NCBI GenBank assembly: GCA_013697655.1
Contig: JACCWK010000055.1
Coordinates: 1-64,000, forward strand
Reading direction: 5' to 3'
DNA: 64,000 nt
Origin: Nitrosospira sp.
Lineage (GTDB): Bacteria > Pseudomonadota > Gammaproteobacteria > Burkholderiales > Nitrosomonadaceae
Below the pieces are notes generated by a model that had not been told where the DNA came from, searched no databases, and saw only the letters and a program-made list of their open reading frames with translations. Made by a program: the position numbers and the translations under genes. The number at the start of each line of letters is the position of its first letter. Position 1 is the stretch's first letter. Positions 29,628-41,160 of the stretch are shown here, piece by piece.

Positions 29628-29951
29628 ATGACTTATGTGGTAACTGAAAGCTGTATCAAATGCAAATACACTGATTGCGTAGATGTGTGCCCGGTAGACT
29701 GCTTTCGTGAGGGGCCCAATTTTTTGGTGATCGATCCGGACGAGTGTATAGATTGTACCCTGTGCGTCGCGGAGTGCCCCGTGGAGGCAATTTTCGCGGA
29801 GGATGACGTGCCTACAAATCAACAGCATTTCACTACACTAAACGCCGAATTATCCAAAGCCTGGAAACCCATCATTGAGAAAAAAGATGCTCCTTCCGAT
29901 GCCGATGATTGGGCAAAGGTAACAGACAAGTTGGACAAGCTGGAACGATAA
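29628..29951 (+). CDS. fdxA: 7Fe ferredoxin
   Basis: [55 protein letters not shown]. Confidence 0.95.
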   Translation: MTYVVTESCIKCKYTDCVDVCPVDCFREGPNFLVIDPDECIDCTLCVAECPVEAIFAEDDVPTNQQHFTTLNAELSKAWKPIIEKKDAPSDADDWAKVTDKLDKLER

Positions 29952-29966
29952 TTCGACAGCATTAGC

Positions 29967-32726
29967 TTGTCGCCCCCCATTCTGAATTTTCCACAAGTTC
30001 CTCTTACCGATATTTTTACGGATCTTGCCGCTGGATTGAGAACCGGCGTCATGGTAGTTACCCCTAATCGGCGACTCGCGATTGCACTTAGACGCGAGTT
30101 CGACGGAACTCAGGCCAACCAAGGAATCGCTATCTGGGAAACGGCGGATGTCCTGCCGTTTCCTGCATTCGTCGAGCGCCTCTATGAAGACGCGCTTTAC
30201 TCTGGATGTGTGCCTGAATTATCCCTCCTGCTTACCAGCGCCCAGGAACAGGTCTTGTGGGAGGACGCCATTATCCGGTCAAATACGGGTGCGGCCCTGC
30301 TTGCAGTCGCGGACGCCGCAAAGCTTGCTCGAGAGGCATGGCAGCTCGCACACGCATGGCACCTCATTCCGCGACTCACGAACTTTCCATTAAACGAAGA
30401 TTGCAAGGCCTTTCAGGATTGGTCGCGGCGCTACGAGCAGATCACCCGGCATTTACGACAGATCGATCACGCACGCCTTTGCGATCTGGTAATCAGTGTA
30501 TGTGAGCACGTGGAAGTCCATAAACCGGAGCGCCTGGTTTTCTATGGGTTCGACATTGTTACGCCGCAGCAGGCGGCTTTGCTGAGCAAGCTGGGGGATA
30601 CGGGCTGCGAGGTGATGTTGGTACGGCCGCGGTCTCAACCTCGGTCCCCCAGCGGCAATGTGCGGCGAACGGCGTGTAATGACAATGGTGACGAGATTCG
30701 TCGCGCAGCAGTCTGGGCGCGTGCACGACTCGAGGCTGATGGCGCTGCGCGCATTGGTATCGTTGTTCCGGGATTTTCCCGGTATCGCAACGCGATCATG
30801 CGGATTTTCGGTTCTGTGATGGAACCTGACATTCAACAGTTGCTACCAGATGGCGTCCGGCGCACGCTCCCGTTTAACGTGTCGCTGGGCATGGCTCTGA
30901 GCTCTTATCCCCTCGTACGCGCGGCGTTCCTGATACTTGATCTCTGCGGGCGAGCGATTGAGTTTGAGCGCGCAAGCCTTTTACTCCGATCCTCTTTTCT
31001 GGGCGGTGGCGATACCGAAATGGTCAATCGCGCAGGGCTCGATGTGCAACTGCGCAAACATGCCGAACCCGTGATTACGCTCGAACAACTGCTCAGCCTG
31101 GTAGAGCGTGAGCAGACTGGTACAAGCTGCCCGGTTCTGGTGCAGGGGCTATCCGCCCTTGCTGAGTTCCGCAAGGCAAAGTTGTTCGGCGTGCAAACGC
31201 CATCGGCATTGTCCAGAGCGATTTCCGAAGTGCTGCGGATCGTCGGTTTTCCGGGAGAGCGTGATCTGGATTCGTCGGAATATCAGACATTAGGAAAATG
31301 GCACGAGGTTCTTGCCGATTTTTCTGCTCTCGGCCGTGTTGTGCCCCGCATCGGTTACAGCGAGGGAGTCTTGCGTCTGCGACATATGGCAGCGGAGACG
31401 CTGTTTCAGCCCGAAACACCGGATGTCCCGATTCAGATACTTGGTGTGCTGGAAGCCGCGGGCATTGAGTTCGATCACCTCTGGGTCATGGGGCTGTCTG
31501 ATGAGGTATGGCCGCCTCAGCCAAGTCCTAACCCTTTTCTGCCGATCGAATTACAGCGAACTGAAAAGTTGCCGCGGGGTTCAGTAGTTGCGTCACTGGA
31601 ACTTGCGCGAAGACTTACTGATGCATGGCTGTCCAGTGCAGGGGAGGTCATACTCAGCCACCCGCGGCATAGCGATGACCGTGACCCTCGCAAGCTTGCG
31701 CCTAGTCCACTGATCGCGAATATTGCCGATCGCGAGTGTATGTTGCCTGCCCGCACGGATTACCGTGATCTGATCCATAGTGCCTGTCGGCTTGAGTATA
31801 TAAAAGATGACAAAGCACCCGTCCTTGATCAGATTCTAATCGCAAATATCGGCGGCACGGCGGTGATAAAAGATCATGCGGCGTGTCCCTTCCGTGCCCT
31901 CGCAGTTCACCGATTCGGCGCGGAAGGTATAACCCTCCCCCACACGGGGCTTGATGCCATGGAACGCGGTACATTGATACACCATGTGCTCGCACAAATA
32001 TGGAGACAGCTCAGGACGAAAAGTGCACTTGATGCCATCCATGATGACGAGCTTGAAGCGATACTTGCGGATGCGGCGAAAGAAGCTATCGCGCGCATCC
32101 GCCGGGATCACCCAGCCGCGCTTACAGGGCGTTTTGCAACTATTGAACAGCGGCGGCTAGTGCGGTTGGCACGTGAGTGGCTCAATAGAGAAAAAAAACG
32201 TAGCGATTTCGAAGTTATAGCGATCGAAGATAAGCGCAGTGTTGAGATCGGAGGTCTTTTGTTGTCGACTCGCCTCGACCGGGTAGACGAACTTGGTGAC
32301 GGACGCCGCATCATCATCGATTATAAGGTTCGAGCGCCGTTGGTGACCACCATGCTTGGCGAGCGCCCGGAGGAACCGCAATTGCCCTTATATCTCGTTA
32401 CTACCGAACCGGATGCCTTAGCGGTTGCATTTGCGCAGGTCAGGATGGGTGACATGCGGTTTGCTGCACTTGCGGGCGGTAGCGATTTACTGCCCGGCTC
32501 GAAGGCGTTATCCGAATCGCGCCTGGGTGATCAGTACAGCTCTTGGGAAGAACTGGTTGCGGGCTGGCGTGTTGATCTTGCTTTCATCGCGACGAGCTTT
32601 TCCAGCGGTCATGCCGAGGTTGATCCCAAGAAATTTCCATACACTTGCCGCAACTGTGACTTGCAATCGTTCTGCCGTATTGATGAGCGGATAGCATGCG
32701 CGCCTACAGAATGGGAAGACGATTGA
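29967..32726 (+). CDS. PD-(D/E)XK nuclease superfamily, AddB-like DNA repair protein
   Basis: C-terminal nuclease LDRVDELGDGRRIIIDYKV and Cys cluster (CPFRA...CRNCDLQSFC). Confidence 0.85.
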   Translation: MSPPILNFPQVPLTDIFTDLAAGLRTGVMVVTPNRRLAIALRREFDGTQANQGIAIWETADVLPFPAFVERLYEDALYSGCVPELSLLLTSAQEQVLWEDAIIRSNTGAALLAVADAAKLAREAWQLAHAWHLIPRLTNFPLNEDCKAFQDWSRRYEQITRHLRQIDHARLCDLVISVCEHVEVHKPERLVFYGFDIVTPQQAALLSKLGDTGCEVMLVRPRSQPRSPSGNVRRTACNDNGDEIRRAAVWARARLEADGAARIGIVVPGFSRYRNAIMRIFGSVMEPDIQQLLPDGVRRTLPFNVSLGMALSSYPLVRAAFLILDLCGRAIEFERASLLLRSSFLGGGDTEMVNRAGLDVQLRKHAEPVITLEQLLSLVEREQTGTSCPVLVQGLSALAEFRKAKLFGVQTPSALSRAISEVLRIVGFPGERDLDSSEYQTLGKWHEVLADFSALGRVVPRIGYSEGVLRLRHMAAETLFQPETPDVPIQILGVLEAAGIEFDHLWVMGLSDEVWPPQPSPNPFLPIELQRTEKLPRGSVVASLELARRLTDAWLSSAGEVILSHPRHSDDRDPRKLAPSPLIANIADRECMLPARTDYRDLIHSACRLEYIKDDKAPVLDQILIANIGGTAVIKDHAACPFRALAVHRFGAEGITLPHTGLDAMERGTLIHHVLAQIWRQLRTKSALDAIHDDELEAILADAAKEAIARIRRDHPAALTGRFATIEQRRLVRLAREWLNREKKRSDFEVIAIEDKRSVEIGGLLLSTRLDRVDELGDGRRIIIDYKVRAPLVTTMLGERPEEPQLPLYLVTTEPDALAVAFAQVRMGDMRFAALAGGSDLLPGSKALSESRLGDQYSSWEELVAGWRVDLAFIATSFSSGHAEVDPKKFPYTCRNCDLQSFCRIDERIACAPTEWEDD

Positions 32727-32735
32727 ATAACGGGT

Positions 32736-35700
32736 TTGCCTATGCTCGATACTCCTGATTCTGACGAACGTCGCCGCGCACTCAATCCCGAGCAATCTTT
32801 TATTGTTCAGGCTCCTGCCGGCTCGGGCAAGACCGAGCTTCTGATTCAGCGTTACCTTGCCTTGCTTGCATGTGCAGATGAACCGGAAGAGATCGTTGCG
32901 ATTACGTTTACCCGCAAGGCCGCGGCGGAGATGCGTGAACGCGTAGTGGCGGCGCTTGCAAAAACCCGCCGCTCCCCCGATTCGCTTGAAACCCCTGAAA
33001 CCGGGCACGATAAATTAACCCTGGAGCTGGTTGAGGCTGTTCTGCGACGCGACACTCAGTTAGGCTGGCATGTTGCCGGAAATCCGGCACGACTGCGCAT
33101 TCAAACTTTCGACTCATTGTGCGCATCACTAACGCGCCAGATGCCAACGCTTTCAAAATTCGGCGCTCAGCCGGAAAGTATTGAGGACGCATCCGATTTA
33201 TATCTCGAGGCCGCGCGCACAACAATCGGTCTTGTCGAAGGCGATGATGCGGTGGCGCAGGATATCCAGCGCTTATTGGAGCACCTTGACAATGATGTCG
33301 CCCGTGTCGAAAAACTGCTTGCAGAAATGCTGTCGCGGCGAGACCACTGGCTGCGTCATATTTATGGCAAGGAGCGTGATGAGCTGGAGTCGGCATTAAG
33401 GAATGCGCGGCACGAGGCGCTGCAGCGCGTGTGCAGCCTGTGCAATGTTTATCCTATGTCGATGCAAAGCGAACTGATCCAGCTGGTGAGATATGCCATC
33501 GGCAACTTGATTGCTGGCGATCGAATGCCGTCCCCATTTGTTTACGATAGACTGGATAAGCTTGGCGCGCTCCCGGGAGATGAGGAACAGGATGTTGCCA
33601 TCTGGCATGCCATTACCACGCTGCTGCTCACGAAAGACGGTGAGTGGCGCAAGCAGTATACGGTTAGCAACGGCTTTCCACCAGGTGGCACCAAGACCGA
33701 AAAAGAAATCGCGAAGTCATGGAAAGAAAGGGCGCTTGCGTTGGTCGACCAGATGGCTGCTAACGCTGACCACACGCTACGCTTTGCGCTACACAATATT
33801 CGTCTCCTACCGCCGCCCGCTTATACTGAACAGCAATGGGAAGTGCTGGGTTCGATTACGCGGCTGCTACCACGCGCCGTCGGACAGCTCAAGCTCGTAT
33901 TTCAGTCGCATAATAAGGTGGATTTTACCGAAGTCGCGCAAGGTGCATTGCGGGCCCTGGGCGAACCCGAGCTGCCTACCGATCTCGCGCTAGCGCTCGA
34001 CTACCGTATTCATCACTTATTGATAGACGAATTCCAGGACACATCGATCAGCCAATATGAATTAATTGCGAAGCTTACTGCCGGATGGGAACGGGGGGAT
34101 GCCCGCAGCGTGTTTATCGTCGGGGACCCGATGCAGTCCATTTATCGGTTTCGCGAGGCCGAAGTCGGGTTATTCCTGCGAGCCCGCGCGGCGGGGATTG
34201 GCAACGTCGCACTCGAGCCGATTTCCCTTTGTGCTAATTTTCGATCGCAGCGCGGCATTGTAGACTGGATCAACGCTACCTTTGCGTGCGTGATGCTGGA
34301 ACACGAAAACATCATCAAGGGTGCGGTGCCCTATACGAAATCCGTTGCAACACACGACATGCTTTCCGGCCCGGCAGTCAGCATACATCCGTTTTTTAAT
34401 AACGACCACATCGCGGAGGCGATGAAGGTAGTAGAAATAATCATGCAAGCGCGGCGCGATAATCCAGCTTCTACCGCCGCAATCCTGGTGCGCAGCCGTA
34501 ATCATCTTTATGAAATCATCCCTCGGCTTAAGGAAGCTGGAGTGCGTTTTCGCGCGATCGAGATTGAGGGGCTCGGCCATCGTCCGGTGGTGCAGGATTT
34601 GTTGGCGCTGACACGCGCGCTTGCTCATCCGGGGGATCGGCTGGCATGGCTCGCGTTATTGCGCGCGCCGTGGTGCGGCCTTACGCTCGCAGATATCCAC
34701 ACGGTAATTTCGGCGCACGTTGATTGCTTTTCCGAGGACGTCGATAAAACATCCGTTATAGACCAGGAGGCAAAAGATACAAGAGGCAATAGTCGAACTG
34801 TATGGGAATTGATGAATGATAAGGCACGCATGGCCAGACTTTCCCCCGATGGCCTTACCCGGTTGCTGCGGGTGCGCGAAGTGCTGGGGCATTGTATGGA
34901 TAATCGCTGCCGCCAATCTCTCCGGGCGATTGTCGAGGCGGCATGGCTTGGGATGGGAGGCCCCGGTTGCATCGAGGATGCCACGGATTTAGAGGATGCC
35001 ACGGTCTATCTTGATTATCTCGAAGTGCACGAGGAGGCCGCCAGTATTCCAAATCTTGCTGCATTAGAGGAAGGACTCGCCAAACTCTATGCATTACCCG
35101 ACATGGAGGCTGACACTACACTGCAAATCATGACCATCCATAAAGCCAAGGGGCTGGAGTTCGATTGCGTAATCCTGCCCGGCCTTGGCCGCTCGTCACG
35201 CAGCAACGACAAGAAACTCTTCATGTGGATGGAGCACCCGCGCGCAATATTCTCCGAGGATGGGGGAAATGAAGGTAACGACTTGTTGCTTGCGCCGATC
35301 CAGGAGACAGGAGCGGACCCTGATCGCATCTACTCCTGGCTGGAAAAACTCGATGACGAGAAAGCGCAATTTGAGGACGAGCGATTGCTCTACGTTGCCT
35401 CAACACGTGCCAAGGCGCGTCTGCACCTACTCGGCAGCACAGGCTTTGTTTGCGGTTCTGATGGTGTGTTCGAACTGAAGTCTCCTCCCGGGAAGGCATT
35501 ACTCAGCAAACTCTGGCCTGTGGTCAAACCTGCCTATGCCGAAGTTGCGGCACGAGCAATGTCTCCGGTGATATCTTTTGTCACTGACGGGGAAGAGAAT
35601 AGAAGACGAGCAAAATACTCAATCAATCAATTGTTACGTCGCCTCGTATCCGGCTGGAAGTTGCCCGCCCCGCCGCCCCCTGTGCGGTGGAGCGCGCTGC

Positions 35701-36293
35701 AACACATAACGCCAGTGCAGGGCGATATCGAATATTCGTGGGTTGGTGAAACCGCACGCCGTATTGGAAGCGTCGTACACCGCTGGCTGCAGCGCATTGC
35801 GGAAGACGAGGTAAAAAACTGGAGCATGGCGCGGATTCAGCTTTTGCGCGATACTTTCAAGTATCAGTTGGTTGCCTGCGGCATGGATTACAATGATGGA
35901 GATACCGATGTAGCTGTTGGGCGCGTGATAACGGCGCTCGCTCACGCGGTGGATGATACGCGCGGGCAATGGCTGCTTGGGCCGCAGCAGAATGTCCGCA
36001 ACGAGTTGCGCATGACTGCGGTTATCGACGGGATGTATGTAAACGTCATTATTGATCGCACCTTCTGTGATGCGGAGGGGCAGCGCTGGGTGGTGGATTA
36101 TAAGACCAGCAGTCACGAAGGCACGGATCTGGACGGCTTCCTTGACCGCGAGCAGGAGCGCTACCGTTTCCAGCTCGATCGTTATGCTGCAGTCATGCGA
36201 TTGCTCGATGGACGGCCAGTGAGGCGGGGACTTTATTTTCCTTTGCTCAAGGGATGGCGGGAGTGGGGCGATGAGCATGAAGGCCAAGAGTGA
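32736..36293 (+). CDS. UvrD/AddA-like helicase-nuclease
   Basis: QAPAGSGKTELLIQRYLALLA; ITFTRKAAAEMRERV; LLIDEFQDTS; C-terminal WVVDYKTS. Confidence 0.9.
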   Translation: MPMLDTPDSDERRRALNPEQSFIVQAPAGSGKTELLIQRYLALLACADEPEEIVAITFTRKAAAEMRERVVAALAKTRRSPDSLETPETGHDKLTLELVEAVLRRDTQLGWHVAGNPARLRIQTFDSLCASLTRQMPTLSKFGAQPESIEDASDLYLEAARTTIGLVEGDDAVAQDIQRLLEHLDNDVARVEKLLAEMLSRRDHWLRHIYGKERDELESALRNARHEALQRVCSLCNVYPMSMQSELIQLVRYAIGNLIAGDRMPSPFVYDRLDKLGALPGDEEQDVAIWHAITTLLLTKDGEWRKQYTVSNGFPPGGTKTEKEIAKSWKERALALVDQMAANADHTLRFALHNIRLLPPPAYTEQQWEVLGSITRLLPRAVGQLKLVFQSHNKVDFTEVAQGALRALGEPELPTDLALALDYRIHHLLIDEFQDTSISQYELIAKLTAGWERGDARSVFIVGDPMQSIYRFREAEVGLFLRARAAGIGNVALEPISLCANFRSQRGIVDWINATFACVMLEHENIIKGAVPYTKSVATHDMLSGPAVSIHPFFNNDHIAEAMKVVEIIMQARRDNPASTAAILVRSRNHLYEIIPRLKEAGVRFRAIEIEGLGHRPVVQDLLALTRALAHPGDRLAWLALLRAPWCGLTLADIHTVISAHVDCFSEDVDKTSVIDQEAKDTRGNSRTVWELMNDKARMARLSPDGLTRLLRVREVLGHCMDNRCRQSLRAIVEAAWLGMGGPGCIEDATDLEDATVYLDYLEVHEEAASIPNLAALEEGLAKLYALPDMEADTTLQIMTIHKAKGLEFDCVILPGLGRSSRSNDKKLFMWMEHPRAIFSEDGGNEGNDLLLAPIQETGADPDRIYSWLEKLDDEKAQFEDERLLYVASTRAKARLHLLGSTGFVCGSDGVFELKSPPGKALLSKLWPVVKPAYAEVAARAMSPVISFVTDGEENRRRAKYSINQLLRRLVSGWKLPAPPPPVRWSALQHITPVQGDIEYSWVGETARRIGSVVHRWLQRIAEDEVKNWSMARIQLLRDTFKYQLVACGMDYNDGDTDVAVGRVITALAHAVDDTRGQWLLGPQQNVRNELRMTAVIDGMYVNVIIDRTFCDAEGQRWVVDYKTSSHEGTDLDGFLDREQERYRFQLDRYAAVMRLLDGRPVRRGLYFPLLKGWREWGDEHEGQE

Positions 36294-36344
36294 ACGATAA
36301 GTTCAGTGTAAGAGGTTTAATAAGACATTGATCGAGTTTCTTCT

Positions 36345-37409
36345 TTGATAAGTAATCATCCGGCACACTTCTTTATCAGGGTAATTATGCGTTGGCTGCT
36401 GTGTACATGTGGAATTGTTGCGTTCATTGGAGGCACGGCGGCTGCTGAGACCGCTGAAACTGATAAAAATGCTGAAGCCGCTGTAGCGGCACAGTCGGGC
36501 CCGGAGATCGAAATCTTTATCGGAGAGATGGTGAGGCGGCATGGATTCAAGCAAGTCGAACTAGAGAGCATTTTCGGAATGGCGCAATTTCAGCCGGTAA
36601 TCATCAAGGCGATTTCCCAGCCAGCAACCTCCAGACCATGGCATGAGTACCGCCCCTTGTTCGTCAATCCGCGGCGTATTGCGGGCGGAGTTGAATTCTG
36701 GAAAAATCACGCCGCGACCTTGGAGCGGGCACGCAAGGAATTCGGCATTCCCGAGGAAATTATTACCGCCGTGATCGGTGTGGAAACAGCCTATGGTATT
36801 CAGACCGGCAAACACCGCGTATTGGACGCCTTGATCACGCTGGCATTTGGCTATCCAAAGCGGGCAGAATTCTTTCGGAACGAACTCGAGCAATATCTGT
36901 TGCTGGGGCGGGAGCAGAATGCGGACGTACTCAATATAAGGGGTTCTTACGCAGGCGCGATCGGTATTCCGCAATTCATGCCCAGCAGCTACCGGCGTTA
37001 TGCGCTGGATTTTGATGGTGACGGAAAGGCCGATTTGTCCGGCAGTCCGGCGGATGCAATAGGTAGCGTTGCGAATTATTTGAGGAGTTTTGGCTGGGAG
37101 ACAGAGCAGACCGCAGTGGTTCCAGCGCTGGTAAACGGCGAGAATTACCGCGAGGCGTTGTTCGCGGGGCGAGAACCAACGTATACACTGGAAGAAATAA
37201 GAAAATTGGGCGTGATACCACGAATGGATCCTTCCGACGCCCATCTTGCTACGTTGGTCGAGCTGGTGAATGAGGGTGGCAACGAATATTGGTTGGGGTT
37301 CAATAATTTCTTCGTCATCACCCGCTACAATCGCAGTGTGCATTACGCGATGTCCGTGTTTCAGTTGGCCGAAGAGATTCGCGCTGCACGGAATTCCAGT
37401 TTGCGATGA
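36345..37409 (+). CDS. mltB: Lytic murein transglycosylase B (likely start 36387)
   Basis: IITAVIGVETAYGIQTGKHRVLDALITLAFGYPKRAEFFRNELEQYL; GSYAGAIGIPQFMPSSYRRYALDFDGDG. Confidence 0.92.
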   Translation: MISNHPAHFFIRVIMRWLLCTCGIVAFIGGTAAAETAETDKNAEAAVAAQSGPEIEIFIGEMVRRHGFKQVELESIFGMAQFQPVIIKAISQPATSRPWHEYRPLFVNPRRIAGGVEFWKNHAATLERARKEFGIPEEIITAVIGVETAYGIQTGKHRVLDALITLAFGYPKRAEFFRNELEQYLLLGREQNADVLNIRGSYAGAIGIPQFMPSSYRRYALDFDGDGKADLSGSPADAIGSVANYLRSFGWETEQTAVVPALVNGENYREALFAGREPTYTLEEIRKLGVIPRMDPSDAHLATLVELVNEGGNEYWLGFNNFFVITRYNRSVHYAMSVFQLAEEIRAARNSSLR

Positions 37410-37469
37410 GAGCAATCGCTGCGTTGACGCCATTTTGGTGGTAAGAATACTTACACTACATCTGATTGC

Positions 37470-38459
37470 ATGAAGCCTCTTACCTTTTCCGTTCTGCGTC
37501 TGTTAGGCGATGGCGAGTTTCACTCCGGCGAGACCATTTCACGCGGTCTTGGAGTTTCGCGCACCAGCGTGTCCAATGCGCTGCGCGGCCTGGATGAGGT
37601 TGGCCTGACGGTGCACAAGGTGCGTGGGCGTGGCTACCGTATAGTCGAGCCGATGCAATGGCTGGAACGGGACATCATTCTCAAACATCTGGGAGAGGAG
37701 GCGCATAATATTAACCTCGAAATACTGGATACTGCCGAATCAACCAGCAGCTTGCTTCTACAACAAGCCGCAATGGAATTGAAGTCCAGCGACGTCAGTA
37801 TGCGGGTGGCGGCGGCAGAGCTCCAGATAAGCGGACGTGGACGGCGGGGTCGGCAGTGGCACTCCGGTTTGGGTGATGGACTGATCTTTTCACTGCTATG
37901 GCGATTTCAGCAGGGCCCGAGCTTTCTGTCGGGTTTGAGCCTGGCAGTGGGAGTAGCAGTTATACGCACGTTGGAATTTTCGGGGATTAAAGGCACAGTA
38001 CTTAAATGGCCGAACGATGTGATGTTTAATTTCTGCAAGCTGGGGGGAACACTGATCGAATTACAGGGGGACATGTTCGGTCCCACCGTCGTCGTGATCG
38101 GTGTCGGCCTGAATCTGAAACTGTCGGAGAACATACAGGCACGTATAGACCAGGGTGCGACAGACGTATTCTCCATAACGGGTAAAATGCCGGACCGTAA
38201 TAAATTGCTGGCCGCGCTGCTCACTAATCTCGTAATAATGCTGAGAGAGTTTGAGCATCAAGGTTTTGCCCCGTTCAAGGAAGAATGGGAGGATCATCAC
38301 ATCTGCGAAAATAAAACTGTCACGCTTCGCCTACCCGACGGCTCGAGCCAGGAAGGCGTTGTCCATGGCGTAGCGGATGACGGATCGCTACTGTTACGAA
38401 CCCCAGCGGGAATGCGCAGCTACCGAAGTGGCGATATTACGCTGTGCAGGATGACATGA
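37470..38459 (+). CDS. birA: Biotin--[acetyl-CoA-carboxylase] ligase / biotin operon repressor
   Basis: HTH N-terminus plus SGRGRRGRQWHSGLGDGLIFSLLW; KWPNDVM. Confidence 0.92.
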   Translation: MKPLTFSVLRLLGDGEFHSGETISRGLGVSRTSVSNALRGLDEVGLTVHKVRGRGYRIVEPMQWLERDIILKHLGEEAHNINLEILDTAESTSSLLLQQAAMELKSSDVSMRVAAAELQISGRGRRGRQWHSGLGDGLIFSLLWRFQQGPSFLSGLSLAVGVAVIRTLEFSGIKGTVLKWPNDVMFNFCKLGGTLIELQGDMFGPTVVVIGVGLNLKLSENIQARIDQGATDVFSITGKMPDRNKLLAALLTNLVIMLREFEHQGFAPFKEEWEDHHICENKTVTLRLPDGSSQEGVVHGVADDGSLLLRTPAGMRSYRSGDITLCRMT

Positions 38460-38460
38460 C

Positions 38461-39213
38461 ATGGACCCCCTCCTTCTACTGGCAGTTGATTCCGGCAATA
38501 CCTACGTCAAGTGGGGGCTGCATGACGGACACTCCTGGTTGAAACAGGGTATAGCGGTGCAAACCGAAAAAGCACTGCTGGAGGCAGAGTGGCGAGATCT
38601 AGTGGAACCCGCGCGTATCCTGGTATCGCACGTTGGAAATATGCAGACTAAAATGGATCTGTCCGAGTTATTTTCCCCTTGGAAAGCCGAGCCGGAATGG
38701 ATTGCGGCCGTTGCATATCAGTGTGGCGTTCGCAATTACTACACGGATCCCGCACAGCTCGGGAGCGATCGCTGGGCAGCTCTGATCGCCGCATGGGAAT
38801 TGCAACGGCAGGGCTGTCTGGTGGTGGATACCGGTACCGCCATGACGGTTGACGCGCTTTCTGACACAGGGGAATTTTTGGGCGGCATCATCACCCCCGG
38901 TGTGGATCTGATGCAGAAAATATTAATTGAAAATACCGCCTCGCTTAACCCTGAGAGCGGAAAATTTCGCGATTACCCCGACAGTACCGCCGACGCCATA
39001 TACAGCGGGACGATGCACGCATTGGCTGGCGCAGTGGAACGCATGGCCGCACTGCTTGCTATCACGCTAGGCCATGTGCCTGATTGCATCCTCAGCGGCG
39101 GTACGGCGCAGCAATTACAACCCCAGCTCAATGTAAGTACCCGGGTCGTGGATAATATGGTGTTGGAAGGCCTGGTATTGATTGCGCATGAGAGTTCGGA
39201 AATACCGCTGTGA
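38461..39213 (+). CDS. coaX: Type III pantothenate kinase
   Basis: LLAVDSGNTYVKWGL; GSDRWAALIAA; VVDTGTAMTVDAL; GGIITPG. Confidence 0.92.
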   Translation: MDPLLLLAVDSGNTYVKWGLHDGHSWLKQGIAVQTEKALLEAEWRDLVEPARILVSHVGNMQTKMDLSELFSPWKAEPEWIAAVAYQCGVRNYYTDPAQLGSDRWAALIAAWELQRQGCLVVDTGTAMTVDALSDTGEFLGGIITPGVDLMQKILIENTASLNPESGKFRDYPDSTADAIYSGTMHALAGAVERMAALLAITLGHVPDCILSGGTAQQLQPQLNVSTRVVDNMVLEGLVLIAHESSEIPL

Positions 39214-39282
39214 ATTCAAAAATTTGAATACAGTTTGTAGTCGAGAATCTATTTCACTTCGCGAGTCCTGATCTGGAAACAC

Positions 39283-39981
39283 ATGTCCATTTTTCAACAC
39301 ACAACCTTTTATACTACGGTCAATCAGTTGCAGCACCTGCCGCCGCCGGAGGGACTCTTGGAGATTGCCTTTGCCGGGCGCTCCAATGCGGGCAAGTCCA
39401 GCGCTATTAATTCGCTCGCCAATCGTGGCCGCCTTGCTTTCGTCAGTAAAACGCCTGGACGTACCCAGCACATAAATTTTTTTCAGCTGGGGAGTGGTCG
39501 GTTCCTGGTTGATCTTCCCGGTTACGGCTATGCTAAAGTGCCGGCTGAAATCCGCCAGCATTGGGAACACTTGCTCAGCACCTATCTCCAAACCCGTGAA
39601 TCTCTCTACGGCATGGTGCTTATCATGGACATTCGACATCCTTTAACCCCCCTTGACCGGCGAATGCTGGATTGGTTTGGATCAACTGGAAAACCGGTGC
39701 ATGTTCTGCTTACCAAGGCAGATAAACTGAGTCGGCAGCAGTCAGCGAAAATTTTAAAGAATGTGCTGCTCTTATTATGCGAAACTTATCCGCAATGCAG
39801 CATACAATTATTTTCCAGCATGACGGGCGAGGGGGTCGACGAGGCCGCCGCCTTGCTGGGCACATGGTTGGGACTGGATTCAAATTTGATACAGGAATTA
39901 AATTCTGCGCAAAGCCGCACTAAGCTGAAAATAAAAAACCCCCGGTTAAAGGGGAATAAAACCGGGGGCAAACTACCTTAA
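39283..39981 (+). CDS. engB: Ribosome biogenesis GTP-binding protein EngB/YihA/YsxC
   Basis: [41 protein letters not shown]. Confidence 0.95.
   Translation: MSIFQHTTFYTTVNQLQHLPPPEGLLEIAFAGRSNAGKSSAINSLANRGRLAFVSKTPGRTQHINFFQLGSGRFLVDLPGYGYAKVPAEIRQHWEHLLSTYLQTRESLYGMVLIMDIRHPLTPLDRRMLDWFGSTGKPVHVLLTKADKLSRQQSAKILKNVLLLLCETYPQCSIQLFSSMTGEGVDEAAALLGTWLGLDSNLIQELNSAQSRTKLKIKNPRLKGNKTGGKLP
39939..39968. terminator. GC-rich stem CCCCCGGTT / AACCGGGGG inside the 3' end of engB
   Basis: Perfect 9-bp arms 39939-39947 and 39960-39968; no immediate T-run on + strand; on the minus strand it is followed by TTTTTT (complement of 39933-39938). Confidence 0.5.
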
Positions 39982-39984
39982 TAG

Positions 39985-41130
<1,146 letters not shown>

Positions 41131-41160
41131 GCGATCGCAAGAGTGCGTCACAATGTTTTG

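Noticed and set aside
29448-29828. 126-aa minus-strand ORF over fdxA
   Set aside because: Antisense of the ferredoxin gene with no recognisable domain.
36561-37433. 290-aa minus-strand ORF
   Set aside because: Antisense to mltB.
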